The notes beneath the pieces were generated by a model, which was given only the letters and a program-made list of their open reading frames with translations, did not search any database and was not told the DNA's origin. From contig CAIVAR010000093.1 of the NCBI GenBank assembly GCA_903904005.1, positions 1-64,000 on the forward strand: DNA of 64,000 nucleotides, written 5' to 3'. Numbering within the stretch: position 1 is the first letter of the stretch; each line of letters opens with the position of its first letter. Positions 17,842 through 26,033 of this stretch are shown here, piece by piece. A program made the position numbers and the translations under genes. The DNA is from an uncultured Anaeromyxobacter sp. GTDB taxonomy: Bacteria > Myxococcota > Myxococcia > Myxococcales > Anaeromyxobacteraceae.

Positions 17842-17881
17842 CGTTCGCAACGAACGTTTCGGGACGGTGCCGGATCCGGCT
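17842..17881. promoter_or_regulatory. Two adjacent palindromes upstream of merR
   Basis: CGTTCG (17842-17847) and CGAACG (17851-17856) form a 6-bp inverted repeat around CAA, 27-41 bases upstream of the merR ATG. A 12-bp perfect palindrome GCCGGATCCGGC (17870-17881) follows and runs into the stop codon of the acyl-CoA dehydrogenase. The first could be a MerR operator, or the two could be stem-loops ending the upstream operon. No T-tract follows either stem. Confidence 0.4.
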
Positions 17882-19026
17882 CAGCCCTGTGACAGGATGT
17901 TCCGGGCGATGACGAGCCGCTGGATCTCGCTCGTCCCCTCGTAGATGGTCTGGACCCGGGCATCGCGGAAGAGCCGCTCGACGGGGAAGTCGCCCACGTA
18001 GCCGTACCCACCGTGGACCTGGACGGCCTTCGACACCGCCACCTGCGCTGCCTCGCTGGCGAAGAGCTTGGCCATGGCCGCCTCCTGTCCGAATGGGCGC
18101 CCGGCCTCCTTCTGTGCGGCGGCGCGCAGCGTGAGCATGCGGGCCGCGTCGTGGGCCGTGCGCATGTCGGCGAGGGCGAAGGAGACGGCCTGGAAGTCGG
18201 CGATGGGGCGGCCGAAGGCCCGGCGGTCCCGGGCGTACCGGACCGACGCCTGCAGCGCCGCCTGGATGGTTCCTGTGGCCTGGGAAGCGATCCCGATGCG
18301 CCCGCCGTCGAGGGCGGAGAGCGCGACGCGGAGGCCGTGTCCGAGTTCCCCGAGCACGGCCGTGGCGGGCACCTCGCAGTCCTCGAACGTGAGGGAGACC
18401 GTGCTCGAGGAGCGCAGCCCCATCTTCTCCTCGTGCCGTCCCACCGAGAGCCCCGGGGTGCCCCCCTCCACCAGGAAGGCGGTGATGCCCCGGTTGCCGG
18501 CGCCGATGTCGGTGCGGGCCCACACGATGATGACGCCGGCCCTGTCCCCGCTCGTGATCCACTGCTTGGAGCCGTTCAGCACCCAGCGGTCGCCCCGGAG
18601 GTCGGCCCGCGTGCTCATCGAGTTGGGGTCGCTTCCCGCCTGGGGCTCGGAGAGGCCGAAGGCGCCGGCCAGCCACTCCGAGGACGCGAGCCGGGGGATG
18701 CAGCGGGCCTTCTGCTCCGGCGTGCCGAACTTGGCGATGGTCTCGCCCACCATGTTGGTGACCGCCATGGTGACCGCGAGCGAGCAGTCGGCGCGGGCGA
18801 TCTCCATCACGGCCATGGCGTAGGCCACCGCACCGGCCTCCGACCCGCCGTACCCGGCGGGGATGTTCACCGCGAGGAGCCCGAGCCCACCCAGTTCCCG
18901 GATGAGTTCCTCGGGAAAGCGGGCCTCCCGATCGGCCCTGGCGGCCGCCGGATCGGCCCGCTCGGTGGCGAACTTCCGCGCCGCCGCGGCGACGGCCTGC
19001 TGGATCTCGGTCCCCCCGAAGTCCAC
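17881..19026 (-). CDS. Acyl-CoA dehydrogenase, second copy of the butyryl-CoA operon
   Basis: A 381-residue FAD acyl-CoA dehydrogenase. The flavin-binding segment reads AFGLSEPQAGSDP, the catalytic glutamate lies in [11 protein letters not shown], and the C-terminal GGYGYVGDFPVERLFRDAR is typical. It is the last gene of the hbd-crt-bcd series, three bases after the previous dehydrogenase, and clearly paralogous to it. Two dehydrogenases side by side suggest different chain-length or branched preferences. The start is a GTG at 19026. Confidence 0.88.
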   Translation of the reverse strand: MDFGGTEIQQAVAAAARKFATERADPAAARADREARFPEELIRELGGLGLLAVNIPAGYGGSEAGAVAYAMAVMEIARADCSLAVTMAVTNMVGETIAKFGTPEQKARCIPRLASSEWLAGAFGLSEPQAGSDPNSMSTRADLRGDRWVLNGSKQWITSGDRAGVIIVWARTDIGAGNRGITAFLVEGGTPGLSVGRHEEKMGLRSSSTVSLTFEDCEVPATAVLGELGHGLRVALSALDGGRIGIASQATGTIQAALQASVRYARDRRAFGRPIADFQAVSFALADMRTAHDAARMLTLRAAAQKEAGRPFGQEAAMAKLFASEAAQVAVSKAVQVHGGYGYVGDFPVERLFRDARVQTIYEGTSEIQRLVIARNILSQG

Positions 19027-19029
19027 CGC

Positions 19030-20172
19030 CTAGCCCTTCAGGACGTTGGCCGCGATCACCAGCCGCTGGATCTCGCTCGTGCCCTCGTAGATCTCGGTGA
19101 TGCGGCTGTCGCGCCAGTGGCGCTCCACGTCGTACTCCTTGATGTACCCGTACCCGCCGTGCACCTGGATGGCCTTGGAGGTCACCCGCTCGCACATCTC
19201 CGAGGCGTAGAGCTTGGCCATGGCGCTCTCCGCGCTGTGGCGGATGCCCTTGTCCTTCATCCAGGCGGCCCGCCAGACCAGCAGCCGGGCCGCGTCGATC
19301 TCGGTGGCCATGTCGGCCAGCATGAACTGGATGGCCTGGAACTGGGTGATGGGCAGCCCGAAGGCCTTGCGGTCCTTGGCGTAGGCCACGGCCTCCTCGT
19401 AGGCGGCCTGGGCGATGCCCAGCGCCTGGGCGGCGATGCCGATGCGGCCGCCGTCGAGGGTCTGCATGGCGACCCGGAACCCCTCCCCCTCCCCACCCAG
19501 GCGGAAGCGCTCGGGCAGGACCACGTCCTCGAAGTAGAGCGTGCAGGAGCCGGAGGCCCGGATGCCCACCTTGTCGTCGGCCTTGCTGCGGGTGAAGCCC
19601 TTCACCGAGCCCGGGACCAGGAAGGCGCTCACGCCCTTGTTGCCCTTGGTCCGGTCGGTGTTGGCGAACACGATGACCACGTCGGCCTGGGGGCCGTTGG
19701 TGATGAAGTTCTTGGCGCCGTTGAGGACGTACTCGTTGCCCTTCTTCACGGCGACGGTCCGCATCTCGGCGGCGTCGGAGCCGCTGGTGGGCTCGGTGAG
19801 GGCGAAGGCTCCGAGCCGCTCGCCGCGGGCGAACGGGGCGAGGAACTCCGTCTTCTGCTCGTCGGTGCCGAACTTGTAGACCGGGTCGCAGTAGAGCGAG
19901 TTGTTGACGCTCATGATGACGCCGGTGCCGGCGCAGCCGCGGGAGATCTCCTCCATGGCGAGCGCGTAGCTGACGTTGTCCATCCCGGCGCCGCCCAGCT
20001 CCGCCGGGATGGCGACGCCGAGGAGCCCCAGCTCGGCGAGCTTCTTGATCGCCTCGGCCGGGAACTGGTGCTCGACGTCCCACTTCCGGGCGTTGGGCCT
20101 GAGCTCGGAGTCTGCGAACTGCCTGCAGAGTTCGCGGACCTGGCGCTGCTCGTCGCTGAGCTGGATGTCCAT
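19030..20172 (-). CDS. bcd: Short-chain (butyryl-CoA type) acyl-CoA dehydrogenase
   Basis: A 380-residue dehydrogenase with FALTEPTSGSDA, NGAKNFITNG, and the catalytic Glu of [31 protein letters not shown] at the N-terminus and the SVNNSLYCDPVYKFG segment are characteristic of butyryl-CoA dehydrogenases. With the crotonase and 3-hydroxybutyryl-CoA dehydrogenase genes just upstream it would convert butyryl-CoA to crotonyl-CoA. ETF genes are not in the window. Confidence 0.9.
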   Translation of the reverse strand: MDIQLSDEQRQVRELCRQFADSELRPNARKWDVEHQFPAEAIKKLAELGLLGVAIPAELGGAGMDNVSYALAMEEISRGCAGTGVIMSVNNSLYCDPVYKFGTDEQKTEFLAPFARGERLGAFALTEPTSGSDAAEMRTVAVKKGNEYVLNGAKNFITNGPQADVVIVFANTDRTKGNKGVSAFLVPGSVKGFTRSKADDKVGIRASGSCTLYFEDVVLPERFRLGGEGEGFRVAMQTLDGGRIGIAAQALGIAQAAYEEAVAYAKDRKAFGLPITQFQAIQFMLADMATEIDAARLLVWRAAWMKDKGIRHSAESAMAKLYASEMCERVTSKAIQVHGGYGYIKEYDVERHWRDSRITEIYEGTSEIQRLVIAANVLKG

Positions 20173-20188
20173 CGTTCTCCTCGGGGGT

Positions 20189-20971
20189 TCAGGCGCCCTG
20201 GAAACGGGCGGGGCGCTTCTCGACGAAAGCCTGCAGACCTTCCTTGCCGTCGGCGGTGCCGAAAAGCATGCCGAAGGCGTCCGCCTCCATCTCCAGGCCG
20301 GCGGCGAGCTGGGGCTGGGCCGTGGCGCGCAGGATCCGCTTCGAGGCCGCGATGGCCCCGGGCCCCTTGGAGGCGATCTTGCGGGCCTGGGAGAGCGCGT
20401 ACTCGAGCAGCTTGTCGGCGGGCAGGACCTCGAGGGCGAGCCCCCAGGCCTTGGCCGTGGCGGCGTCGGCCATGTCGCCGGTGAGGATCATCTCCATGGC
20501 CCGGGCCGGGCCGACGCGCCGCTGCAGCCGCTGCGTGCCGCCGAAGGCGGGGATGATGCCCAGGTTCACCTCGGGCTGGCCGAAGCGGGCCTTCTCGCTC
20601 GCGTAGACGAGGTCGCAGGCCATGGCGAGCTCGCATCCGCCGCCGAGGGCGAAGCCGTTCACCGCGGCGATGGTGGGGATGGCGAGCGCCTCGAGCCGCT
20701 CGAAGGTGCGCTGCCCGGCCTCGGCGAAGCGTCGGGCGTCGAGCGGCGACAGCCGTGACATCTCGGCGATGTCGGCGCCGGCCACGAAGGCCTTCTCCCC
20801 GCTGCCGGTGAGGATGAGCGCCCGGAGCGTCCGGTCGGCCTCGACCTCGGCGAGCATCTCGCCCAGTTCACGGACCGTCCGGGTATCGAGGGCGTTGAGC
20901 GCCTTGGGGCGGTTCATGGTGGCGATGCCCACCCCGTCCTCGACGCGCCACAGGATGTTCTCGAGCTGCAT
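20189..20971 (-). CDS. crt: Enoyl-CoA hydratase (crotonase)
   Basis: A 260-residue crotonase. Catalytic glutamates appear in GGGCELAMACD and QPEVNLGIIPAFGGTQRL, and the first oxyanion-hole segment is FVAGADIAEM. It hydrates crotonyl-CoA to 3-hydroxybutyryl-CoA. The gene sits between hbd and bcd, with 27 and 16 bases of spacing, so the order follows the reaction path in reverse. It is not the closest relative of the crotonase at 4371-5153, which has the ADLKER wording instead. Confidence 0.92.
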   Translation of the reverse strand: MQLENILWRVEDGVGIATMNRPKALNALDTRTVRELGEMLAEVEADRTLRALILTGSGEKAFVAGADIAEMSRLSPLDARRFAEAGQRTFERLEALAIPTIAAVNGFALGGGCELAMACDLVYASEKARFGQPEVNLGIIPAFGGTQRLQRRVGPARAMEMILTGDMADAATAKAWGLALEVLPADKLLEYALSQARKIASKGPGAIAASKRILRATAQPQLAAGLEMEADAFGMLFGTADGKEGLQAFVEKRPARFQGA

Positions 20972-20998
20972 GCCGCCTCCGGTCCGCCGCGTGGCGGG

Positions 20999-21853
20999 TC
21001 ACGCGTACTTGTAGAAACCCCTGCCGCTCTTGCGCCCCAGCCAGCCGGCCGCCACGTACTGCCGGAGAAGCGCCGCCGGCCGGTACTTGTCCTCGCCGAG
21101 CTCCCGGTGGAGCACGTCGGCGATTAAGAGGCAGGTGTCGAGGCCGATGAAGTCGGCCAGGGTGAGCGGGCCCATGGGGTGGTTGAGCCCCAGCTTCACA
21201 CCGGTGTCGATGTCCTCCGGCGTGGCGAGCCCCTCCTGGAGCGCGAAGCAGGCCTCGTTGATGAGCGGGATGAGGCACCGGTTCACGATGAACCCGGGAA
21301 CGTCCTTCGACGTCACCGTGACCTTTCCCATGGTCTTCGTGGCCAGGTCGACGGTGGTCTTCCAGGTCTCGTCGCTCGTCTGCAGGCCGCGGATGATCTC
21401 GATGAGCTGCATCACCGGGGGCGGGTTCATGAAGTGCATCCCGATGAACTGGGCCGGGCGCTTCGTGGACGCGGCGAGCTGGGTGATGGAGATGGAGCTC
21501 GTGTTGGAGGCCAGGATGGCGTGGGGCGGGAGCAGCGCGTCGAGCTTGCGGAAGAGCTCGACCTTGGGCTCCACCTTCTCGACGATGGCCTCGATGGCCA
21601 GGTCGGCCCCGGCCGCGGCGTCGACCGAGTCGGAGGCGGTGATCCGGTCGAGGATCCCCTGCCGGACCTCGGCGGTGATCTTCCCCTTCTCCACGAGCCT
21701 GGCCAGACCGGCCGCCATCTTGCCATGCGCCTTGGCGGCGAGGCCGGGGATGCCGTCGATCAGGGTGACCCGGAGGCCGGACTGCGCGGCCACCTGGGCG
21801 ATGCCGCTTCCCATCTGCCCTGCGCCGACGACTGCGATTCGTTCGATCGCCAT
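20999..21853 (-). CDS. hbd: 3-hydroxybutyryl-CoA dehydrogenase
   Basis: A 284-residue NAD(P)-dependent dehydrogenase. The Rossmann motif GAGQMGSGIAQ lies near residues 10-20, the catalytic His in FIGMHFMNPPPVMQLIEII, and the C-terminal NHPMGPLTLADFIGLD completes the family signature. Length equals clostridial Hbd. It is the promoter-proximal gene of hbd-crt-bcd-acd. This set oxidises butyryl-CoA to acetoacetyl-CoA, or runs backwards for butyrate synthesis. Thiolase is not in the window. Confidence 0.93.
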   Translation of the reverse strand: MAIERIAVVGAGQMGSGIAQVAAQSGLRVTLIDGIPGLAAKAHGKMAAGLARLVEKGKITAEVRQGILDRITASDSVDAAAGADLAIEAIVEKVEPKVELFRKLDALLPPHAILASNTSSISITQLAASTKRPAQFIGMHFMNPPPVMQLIEIIRGLQTSDETWKTTVDLATKTMGKVTVTSKDVPGFIVNRCLIPLINEACFALQEGLATPEDIDTGVKLGLNHPMGPLTLADFIGLDTCLLIADVLHRELGEDKYRPAALLRQYVAAGWLGRKSGRGFYKYA

Positions 21854-21905
21854 GGATGCTCCTCTCGCGGGGACGGACCGTGATACGGAGAATCCGGCAC
21901 GGTTG

Positions 21906-22268
21906 TCAATCGGCGTTTGAGCCGTCGCGGCGGATCGAAAGGACCACCGGGCCGCTCTCCGATACGACGACGGGGAGCACGGTTCGCCGGGTCCCGCGTT
22001 CCGCCCGCGAGACCCGCAGCGCGACGTCGTAGGTCCCGTCCGGAAGCTTCACGTCGTGCCGGATCTGCTGCGGTGCGCCATCCGGGAACCGGTACTCCGC
22101 GTGGCGAAGCGTCTCGGTGCCGTGCCGGACGTCCACCTCGACCACCCGCACGCCCGGCGGGTCCTCGAGATCGTAGACGAACGTGACGCTCCGGGGCATT
22201 CGGCCGAGGAAGAAGAGGCCGATCGCCGCGAAGCCGAGGAGGAGGACGAGGCGGAGGGCCCCCTTCAC
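21906..22268 (-). CDS. Small single-span membrane protein, unknown
   Basis: A 120-residue protein. The GTG start overlaps the stop of the next gene upstream. One hydrophobic segment (LRLVLLLGFAAIGLFFLG, residues 5-22) is followed by about 95 residues of alternating beta-strand character (VTFVYDLEDPPGVRVVEVDV, TYDVALRVSRAERG). It is probably an N-terminally anchored periplasmic domain. I recognise no family. It is tightly coupled to the gene at 22265-22696, so the two likely act together. Confidence 0.7.
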   Translation of the reverse strand: MKGALRLVLLLGFAAIGLFFLGRMPRSVTFVYDLEDPPGVRVVEVDVRHGTETLRHAEYRFPDGAPQQIRHDVKLPDGTYDVALRVSRAERGTRRTVLPVVVSESGPVVLSIRRDGSNAD

Positions 22269-22696
22269 TCCCCGGAGTCCTCGGGGGGCGCCTTCGGCCG
22301 GCGCTTCACCTTGATCCGGACCGGTTGCGCCTCGCCGTCGTCGGAGGCCTTGAGCCGCATCTCGGCGTGGACCTCGATGGTCATGTTCTCCACCGACTTC
22401 AGGATCTCCTTGCGGAAGGTCTCCGAGTCGAGGAGCCGCCGGAGCTCCTGCCCGACGACGCGCAGCACCTCGTCCCGGGCGCCCGACGCCTGCGAGACGA
22501 GGTAGGTGGCGAGGTCCTTGGGGAGCTTCCACTCCCGGGCCACCTTGCGCGCCCCCTCCTCCGTCAGGAAGAGCGCCCCCACTCCGGTGAGGACGGCCTT
22601 GCGGACGACGTCGGCGACGAACCCGACGGTGCCGGGTCCGCCCGGGAGATCCTCCGGGGCGGTGGTGGGGTCCTGCGGACTTTCCGGGTCGGCCAT
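22265..22696 (-). CDS. Phasin-like helical protein, unknown role
   Basis: A 143-residue soluble protein with an acidic, Pro-rich N-terminus, an amphipathic helical centre (VADVVRKAVLTGVGALFLTE and LVSQASGARDEVLRVVGQEL) and a basic end (RIKVKRRPKAPPE). The shape resembles phasins and polyhydroxyalkanoate-granule associated proteins, which would fit beside butyryl-CoA genes, but I see no diagnostic motif. It overlaps the small membrane protein gene by GTGA. Confidence 0.6.
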   Translation of the reverse strand: MADPESPQDPTTAPEDLPGGPGTVGFVADVVRKAVLTGVGALFLTEEGARKVAREWKLPKDLATYLVSQASGARDEVLRVVGQELRRLLDSETFRKEILKSVENMTIEVHAEMRLKASDDGEAQPVRIKVKRRPKAPPEDSGE

Positions 22697-22737
22697 GGGG
22701 AAAGCCTACCCCATCCCGTGCCCGTCCGCGCCGGGCA

Positions 22738-23823
22738 TCAGGCCCTGGGCTGGGAACCGATGACCGGGAGGCGGGGCGCCTTCATCACCTGGACGCTGAT
22801 GGCCCCGGCCACCTGCCCGGCCATGGCGATGAAGGCCTTCGCCTGCGGCCCGTCGGGAAGGGCCTCGACGACCGGCACGCCGGCGTCGCCCCCCTGCCGC
22901 ACGGCCAGGTCGAGCGGGATCTCCCCCAGGAAGCGGATGCCCATCCGCTCGGCGGCGATCCGTGCACCACCGTGGTCGAAGATGGGGGTCTCGCCGCGGC
23001 AGTGGGGGCAGATGAAGCTCGACATGTTCTCGACGATGCCGAGCACCGGGATTCCCACCTTGTCGAACATGAGCTTGGCCCGGATCACGTCGGCGAGCGC
23101 CATGTCCTGCGGGGTGGACACGAGGACCACGCCGGCCGCCTTCACGTTCTGGGCGAGCGTGAGCGGCACGTCGCCGGTCCCTGGCGGCAGGTCGAGGAGC
23201 AGGTAGTCGAGCTCCCCCCAGTTGACGTCCCGCAGGAGCTGCAGGAGCGCCCCCGTGACCATGGGGCCGCGCCAGATCATCGCCTGGTCGGGGTCGACCA
23301 GGAAGCCGATCGACATGAGCTTGAGCCCGTGGGCCTCGATGGGGTCGAGTCTGTTGCCCTCGACGGTCCTCGGCCGCTCGGTGACGCCGGTGAGGAGCGG
23401 GAGCGAGGGGCCGTAGATGTCGGCGTCGAGGACGCCAACCTTGGCGCCGGCGCGGGCCAGCGAGAGCGCCAGGTTGATGGTCACCGTGGACTTGCCCACC
23501 CCACCCTTGCCGGCCCCCACGAGCACGATGTTCTTCACGCCGGGGGTGAGCGAGGACTGGGCCACGCCGGGGGCGGCCCGGACGCGGGCGCCGAAGCGCA
23601 GCTCGACCCGGGTGGCGCCGGCGGCGCGAAGCGCGCCCTCGACGTCCTTCGCGATGGTGTCCTTGAGCGGGCAGGCCGGGGTGGTGAGCTCCACCTCCAG
23701 GGAGGCCACGCCCCCCTGAACCGTAAGCTCCTTCACCATCCCCAGGCTCACCAGATCGCGGTGGAGCTCCGGGTCCATCACCTTGCGAAGTGCAGCCATT
23801 GCGCCGTCGAGCGTGATCTCCAT
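22738..23823 (-). CDS. mrp: Mrp/ApbC-family Fe-S cluster carrier ATPase
   Basis: A 361-residue P-loop ATPase. An N-terminal MIP18/DUF59 domain (residues 1-85, with CPLKD) is followed by the deviant Walker A GAGKGGVGKST near 103-113, the DADIYGPS switch and LLLDLPPGTGD. The cysteine pair CPHC near residue 280 binds the bridging cluster at the dimer interface. The family delivers 4Fe-4S clusters to apo-enzymes. The gene stands alone, divergent from corA. Confidence 0.93.
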   Translation of the reverse strand: MEITLDGAMAALRKVMDPELHRDLVSLGMVKELTVQGGVASLEVELTTPACPLKDTIAKDVEGALRAAGATRVELRFGARVRAAPGVAQSSLTPGVKNIVLVGAGKGGVGKSTVTINLALSLARAGAKVGVLDADIYGPSLPLLTGVTERPRTVEGNRLDPIEAHGLKLMSIGFLVDPDQAMIWRGPMVTGALLQLLRDVNWGELDYLLLDLPPGTGDVPLTLAQNVKAAGVVLVSTPQDMALADVIRAKLMFDKVGIPVLGIVENMSSFICPHCRGETPIFDHGGARIAAERMGIRFLGEIPLDLAVRQGGDAGVPVVEALPDGPQAKAFIAMAGQVAGAISVQVMKAPRLPVIGSQPRA

Positions 23824-23869
23824 GGGGGCGGGCTATAGCGGGCGGCTCCCCTCGTGGCAAGATGTGCCG

Positions 23870-24808
23870 GTGCTGCGCGTGCTGAGGCTCGAGGGAGACG
23901 CGGTCCTGTCCGGGGGACGGGAGCTCGCCGCCCCGGGCGCCACCATCTGGGTCGACTGCTCCCCGGAGCCGGAGAATCTCGACTGGCTCTCCACCCGCTT
24001 CGGATTCCACCCGCTCGCCCTCGAGGATGCCGCCCACGCCGGGCAGCGCTCCAAGTTCGAGGACTACCCCGGGACCTCCTTCATCGTCCTGCACCGCCTC
24101 TCGAGCCGGCCCGACGGCGAGGAGGTCATCGACCAGGAGCTCCACTCCTTCCTCATGGTTGACGCGCTCGTCACCGTGCACGTCGACCGCATCGTCGAGC
24201 TCGACCACGTCTTCGACCGGGTGAAGGGGGACGCACCGGTCCTGAAGCGCGGCCCCGACTTCGCGCTCTACCTCGTCTACGACGCCATCACCGATGCCCA
24301 CTTCCAGCTCGCCGACGCCCTCTCCGACGAGGTGGAGATCCTGAACGAGGAGGTGCTCGAGAACCCCCGGGAGCACGAGGCGCTGGCGCGGATCTCGGGG
24401 CTCCGCCACCGGCTCGCCCACCTCCGCCGGAGGCTCGCGCCGCAGCGGGAGGTGCTCGCCGCGCTGGCCCGGCCGGGACAGCCGGTGGTGCACGATCGGA
24501 CGGTGTTCTACTTCCGCGACGTCCAGGACCACGTGGTCCGCATCACCGAGGAGCTCGACGTGGCGCGAGACCTGGTCTCGCAGACCATGGAGATCTACCT
24601 GTCATCGGTGAACAACCGGCTCTCCGCGGTCATGGCCCGAATGGCGCTCGTGGCCACGATCTTCCTCCCGCTCGCCTGGGTGACGAGCTTCTTCGGCATG
24701 AACCTCCCGGGCACCAGCTGGATGGGCGGCTGGTGGCTCGTGGCCGCGACCACGGTCGTCCTGCCGCCGGCGATGTACATCCTCTTCAAGAGGCGCGGCT
24801 GGTTCTAG
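23870..24808 (+). CDS. corA: CorA-family divalent metal transporter
   Basis: About 312 residues. The cytoplasmic funnel occupies most of the chain. Two C-terminal membrane helices follow; the first ends in the selectivity signature GMN (FFGMNLPGT), and the last is followed by the basic end KRRGWF. It carries Mg2+ or Co2+/Ni2+ inward. The start is uncertain: GTG 23870 gives LRVLRLEGDA, and another GTG lies at 23864. The stop codon overlaps that of the opposing rtcA gene. Confidence 0.9.
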   Translation: MLRVLRLEGDAVLSGGRELAAPGATIWVDCSPEPENLDWLSTRFGFHPLALEDAAHAGQRSKFEDYPGTSFIVLHRLSSRPDGEEVIDQELHSFLMVDALVTVHVDRIVELDHVFDRVKGDAPVLKRGPDFALYLVYDAITDAHFQLADALSDEVEILNEEVLENPREHEALARISGLRHRLAHLRRRLAPQREVLAALARPGQPVVHDRTVFYFRDVQDHVVRITEELDVARDLVSQTMEIYLSSVNNRLSAVMARMALVATIFLPLAWVTSFFGMNLPGTSWMGGWWLVAATTVVLPPAMYILFKRRGWF

Positions 24809-25890
24809 CCGCGGGGCCGGACCCGAACCTCGCCCTCGCCGCCCTCGCCACCGTCCACGTCGACCTCGACGGGCAGGAAGGCCCGGACGATCCCGGCGTT
24901 GGTGAGGAGGTGGCGGGTCACTTCACCTACGGTGAACCGTGTCGAGCAGTCCACCCCGGGAGGCCGGGGGACGAGACCCGCGGCGACGAGGGCGGCGGGG
25001 AGGAGCAACTGGTCGGCGAGGTGGGGGTCGACCGCGCCCCGACCGTCGAGGAAGCGGGAGAAGGCGGCGACCGCCGCGTCGGCCGTGCGGTCGGGTTCCC
25101 GCCCACCCTCGTTGGTGGCCGAGTGGCCCGAACGGACCCGCTCGAACCGGGCCACGACGAGGAGGTGGGCTCCCCGGGACGGCCCGCCGGGCATCGGGAC
25201 CACCCGGGCCTCGCAGGAGACCCCGTTCGCCCGCATCCGGCGTTCGGCTCGCGAGGCCTGCTGCTCCCCCACCGCGAAGTGGACGCCGGAGAAGAGGGAC
25301 ACCACCTCGGTCTCGAGGAGCGTTCCCCGGTGGACGAGGTCGAGCGGGGGCATCGCCCGGGCGGGCTGGACGGTCGCCTGGAAGGCGCCACCCCCTTCCG
25401 GGTAGAAACCGGCCCGCTGGAGGGAGAGTCCGAACGGGAACCCGAGCCGGGCCACCGCCGGCGCCCAGACGAGGGCCAGGTAGTGGAAGGAGGGGCTGTG
25501 GTCCTGGTGGGTGCCGCCGAGGAGGGAGAGTTCGGTCGGGAAACCGGCGAGCGCGAGCGGCCAGCAGAGGGTCTGGAAGAGCAGCGGCGCCGATCCGGCC
25601 GTGCCGATGTCGAAGGTCCAGGAGCCCTGCCGCACAACATCCCGTGGTTCCAGGGAGATCTCCCCTGACCCCACCTCGTCCCCGACCAGGGTCCCGGCGC
25701 AGATGGCGGCCGTCGCCCGGGCGGCGGCGAGGTGCTGGGGGCGAAGCCCCGGCTTCAGGCGGCCGTGGCGTACCCGGGAGAGCCGGAAGGGCCGGCCGGT
25801 GATGGCGGAAAGGCTGAGGGCGCTCCGGAGGATCTGACCTCCACCTTCGCCGATGGCGCCGTCGATCTCGATCCGGCCTCGGGAGTCCAC
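24805..25890 (-). CDS. rtcA: RNA 3'-terminal phosphate cyclase
   Basis: A 361-residue cyclase that uses ATP to turn RNA 3'-phosphates into 2',3'-cyclic ends. The hallmark GEGGGQILRSALSLS lies near residues 15-29, PQHLAAA and GSAPLLFQTL follow, and the adenylated histidine should be the one in TRHLLTNAGIVRAF. The chosen start is GTG 25890. The window holds no RtcB ligase and no RtcR-type sigma-54 activator beside it, which usually flank rtcA. Confidence 0.9.
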   Translation of the reverse strand: MDSRGRIEIDGAIGEGGGQILRSALSLSAITGRPFRLSRVRHGRLKPGLRPQHLAAARATAAICAGTLVGDEVGSGEISLEPRDVVRQGSWTFDIGTAGSAPLLFQTLCWPLALAGFPTELSLLGGTHQDHSPSFHYLALVWAPAVARLGFPFGLSLQRAGFYPEGGGAFQATVQPARAMPPLDLVHRGTLLETEVVSLFSGVHFAVGEQQASRAERRMRANGVSCEARVVPMPGGPSRGAHLLVVARFERVRSGHSATNEGGREPDRTADAAVAAFSRFLDGRGAVDPHLADQLLLPAALVAAGLVPRPPGVDCSTRFTVGEVTRHLLTNAGIVRAFLPVEVDVDGGEGGEGEVRVRPRG

Positions 25891-26033
25891 GCCCGGCCAT
25901 CTAGAACCCGGCCGGGCTCCCTCGTCAAGCCATCGCGGTTTCGCCGAAATAGCCGCTTTCCCCGGCCGTAGGGGGTTGCATGGTTGCAGCCCACGCATTG
26001 CCCGGGATAGGTTCCCGCGTCTCCTGGCCCGCG
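25891..26033. promoter_or_regulatory. Divergent promoter region between rtcA and the ECF sigma gene
   Basis: These 143 bases serve both directions. A perfect 10-bp palindrome CCCGGCCGGG lies at 25907-25916. I cannot place -35/-10 elements with confidence. The sigma gene start at 26034 has only a weak ribosome site. Confidence 0.35.
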
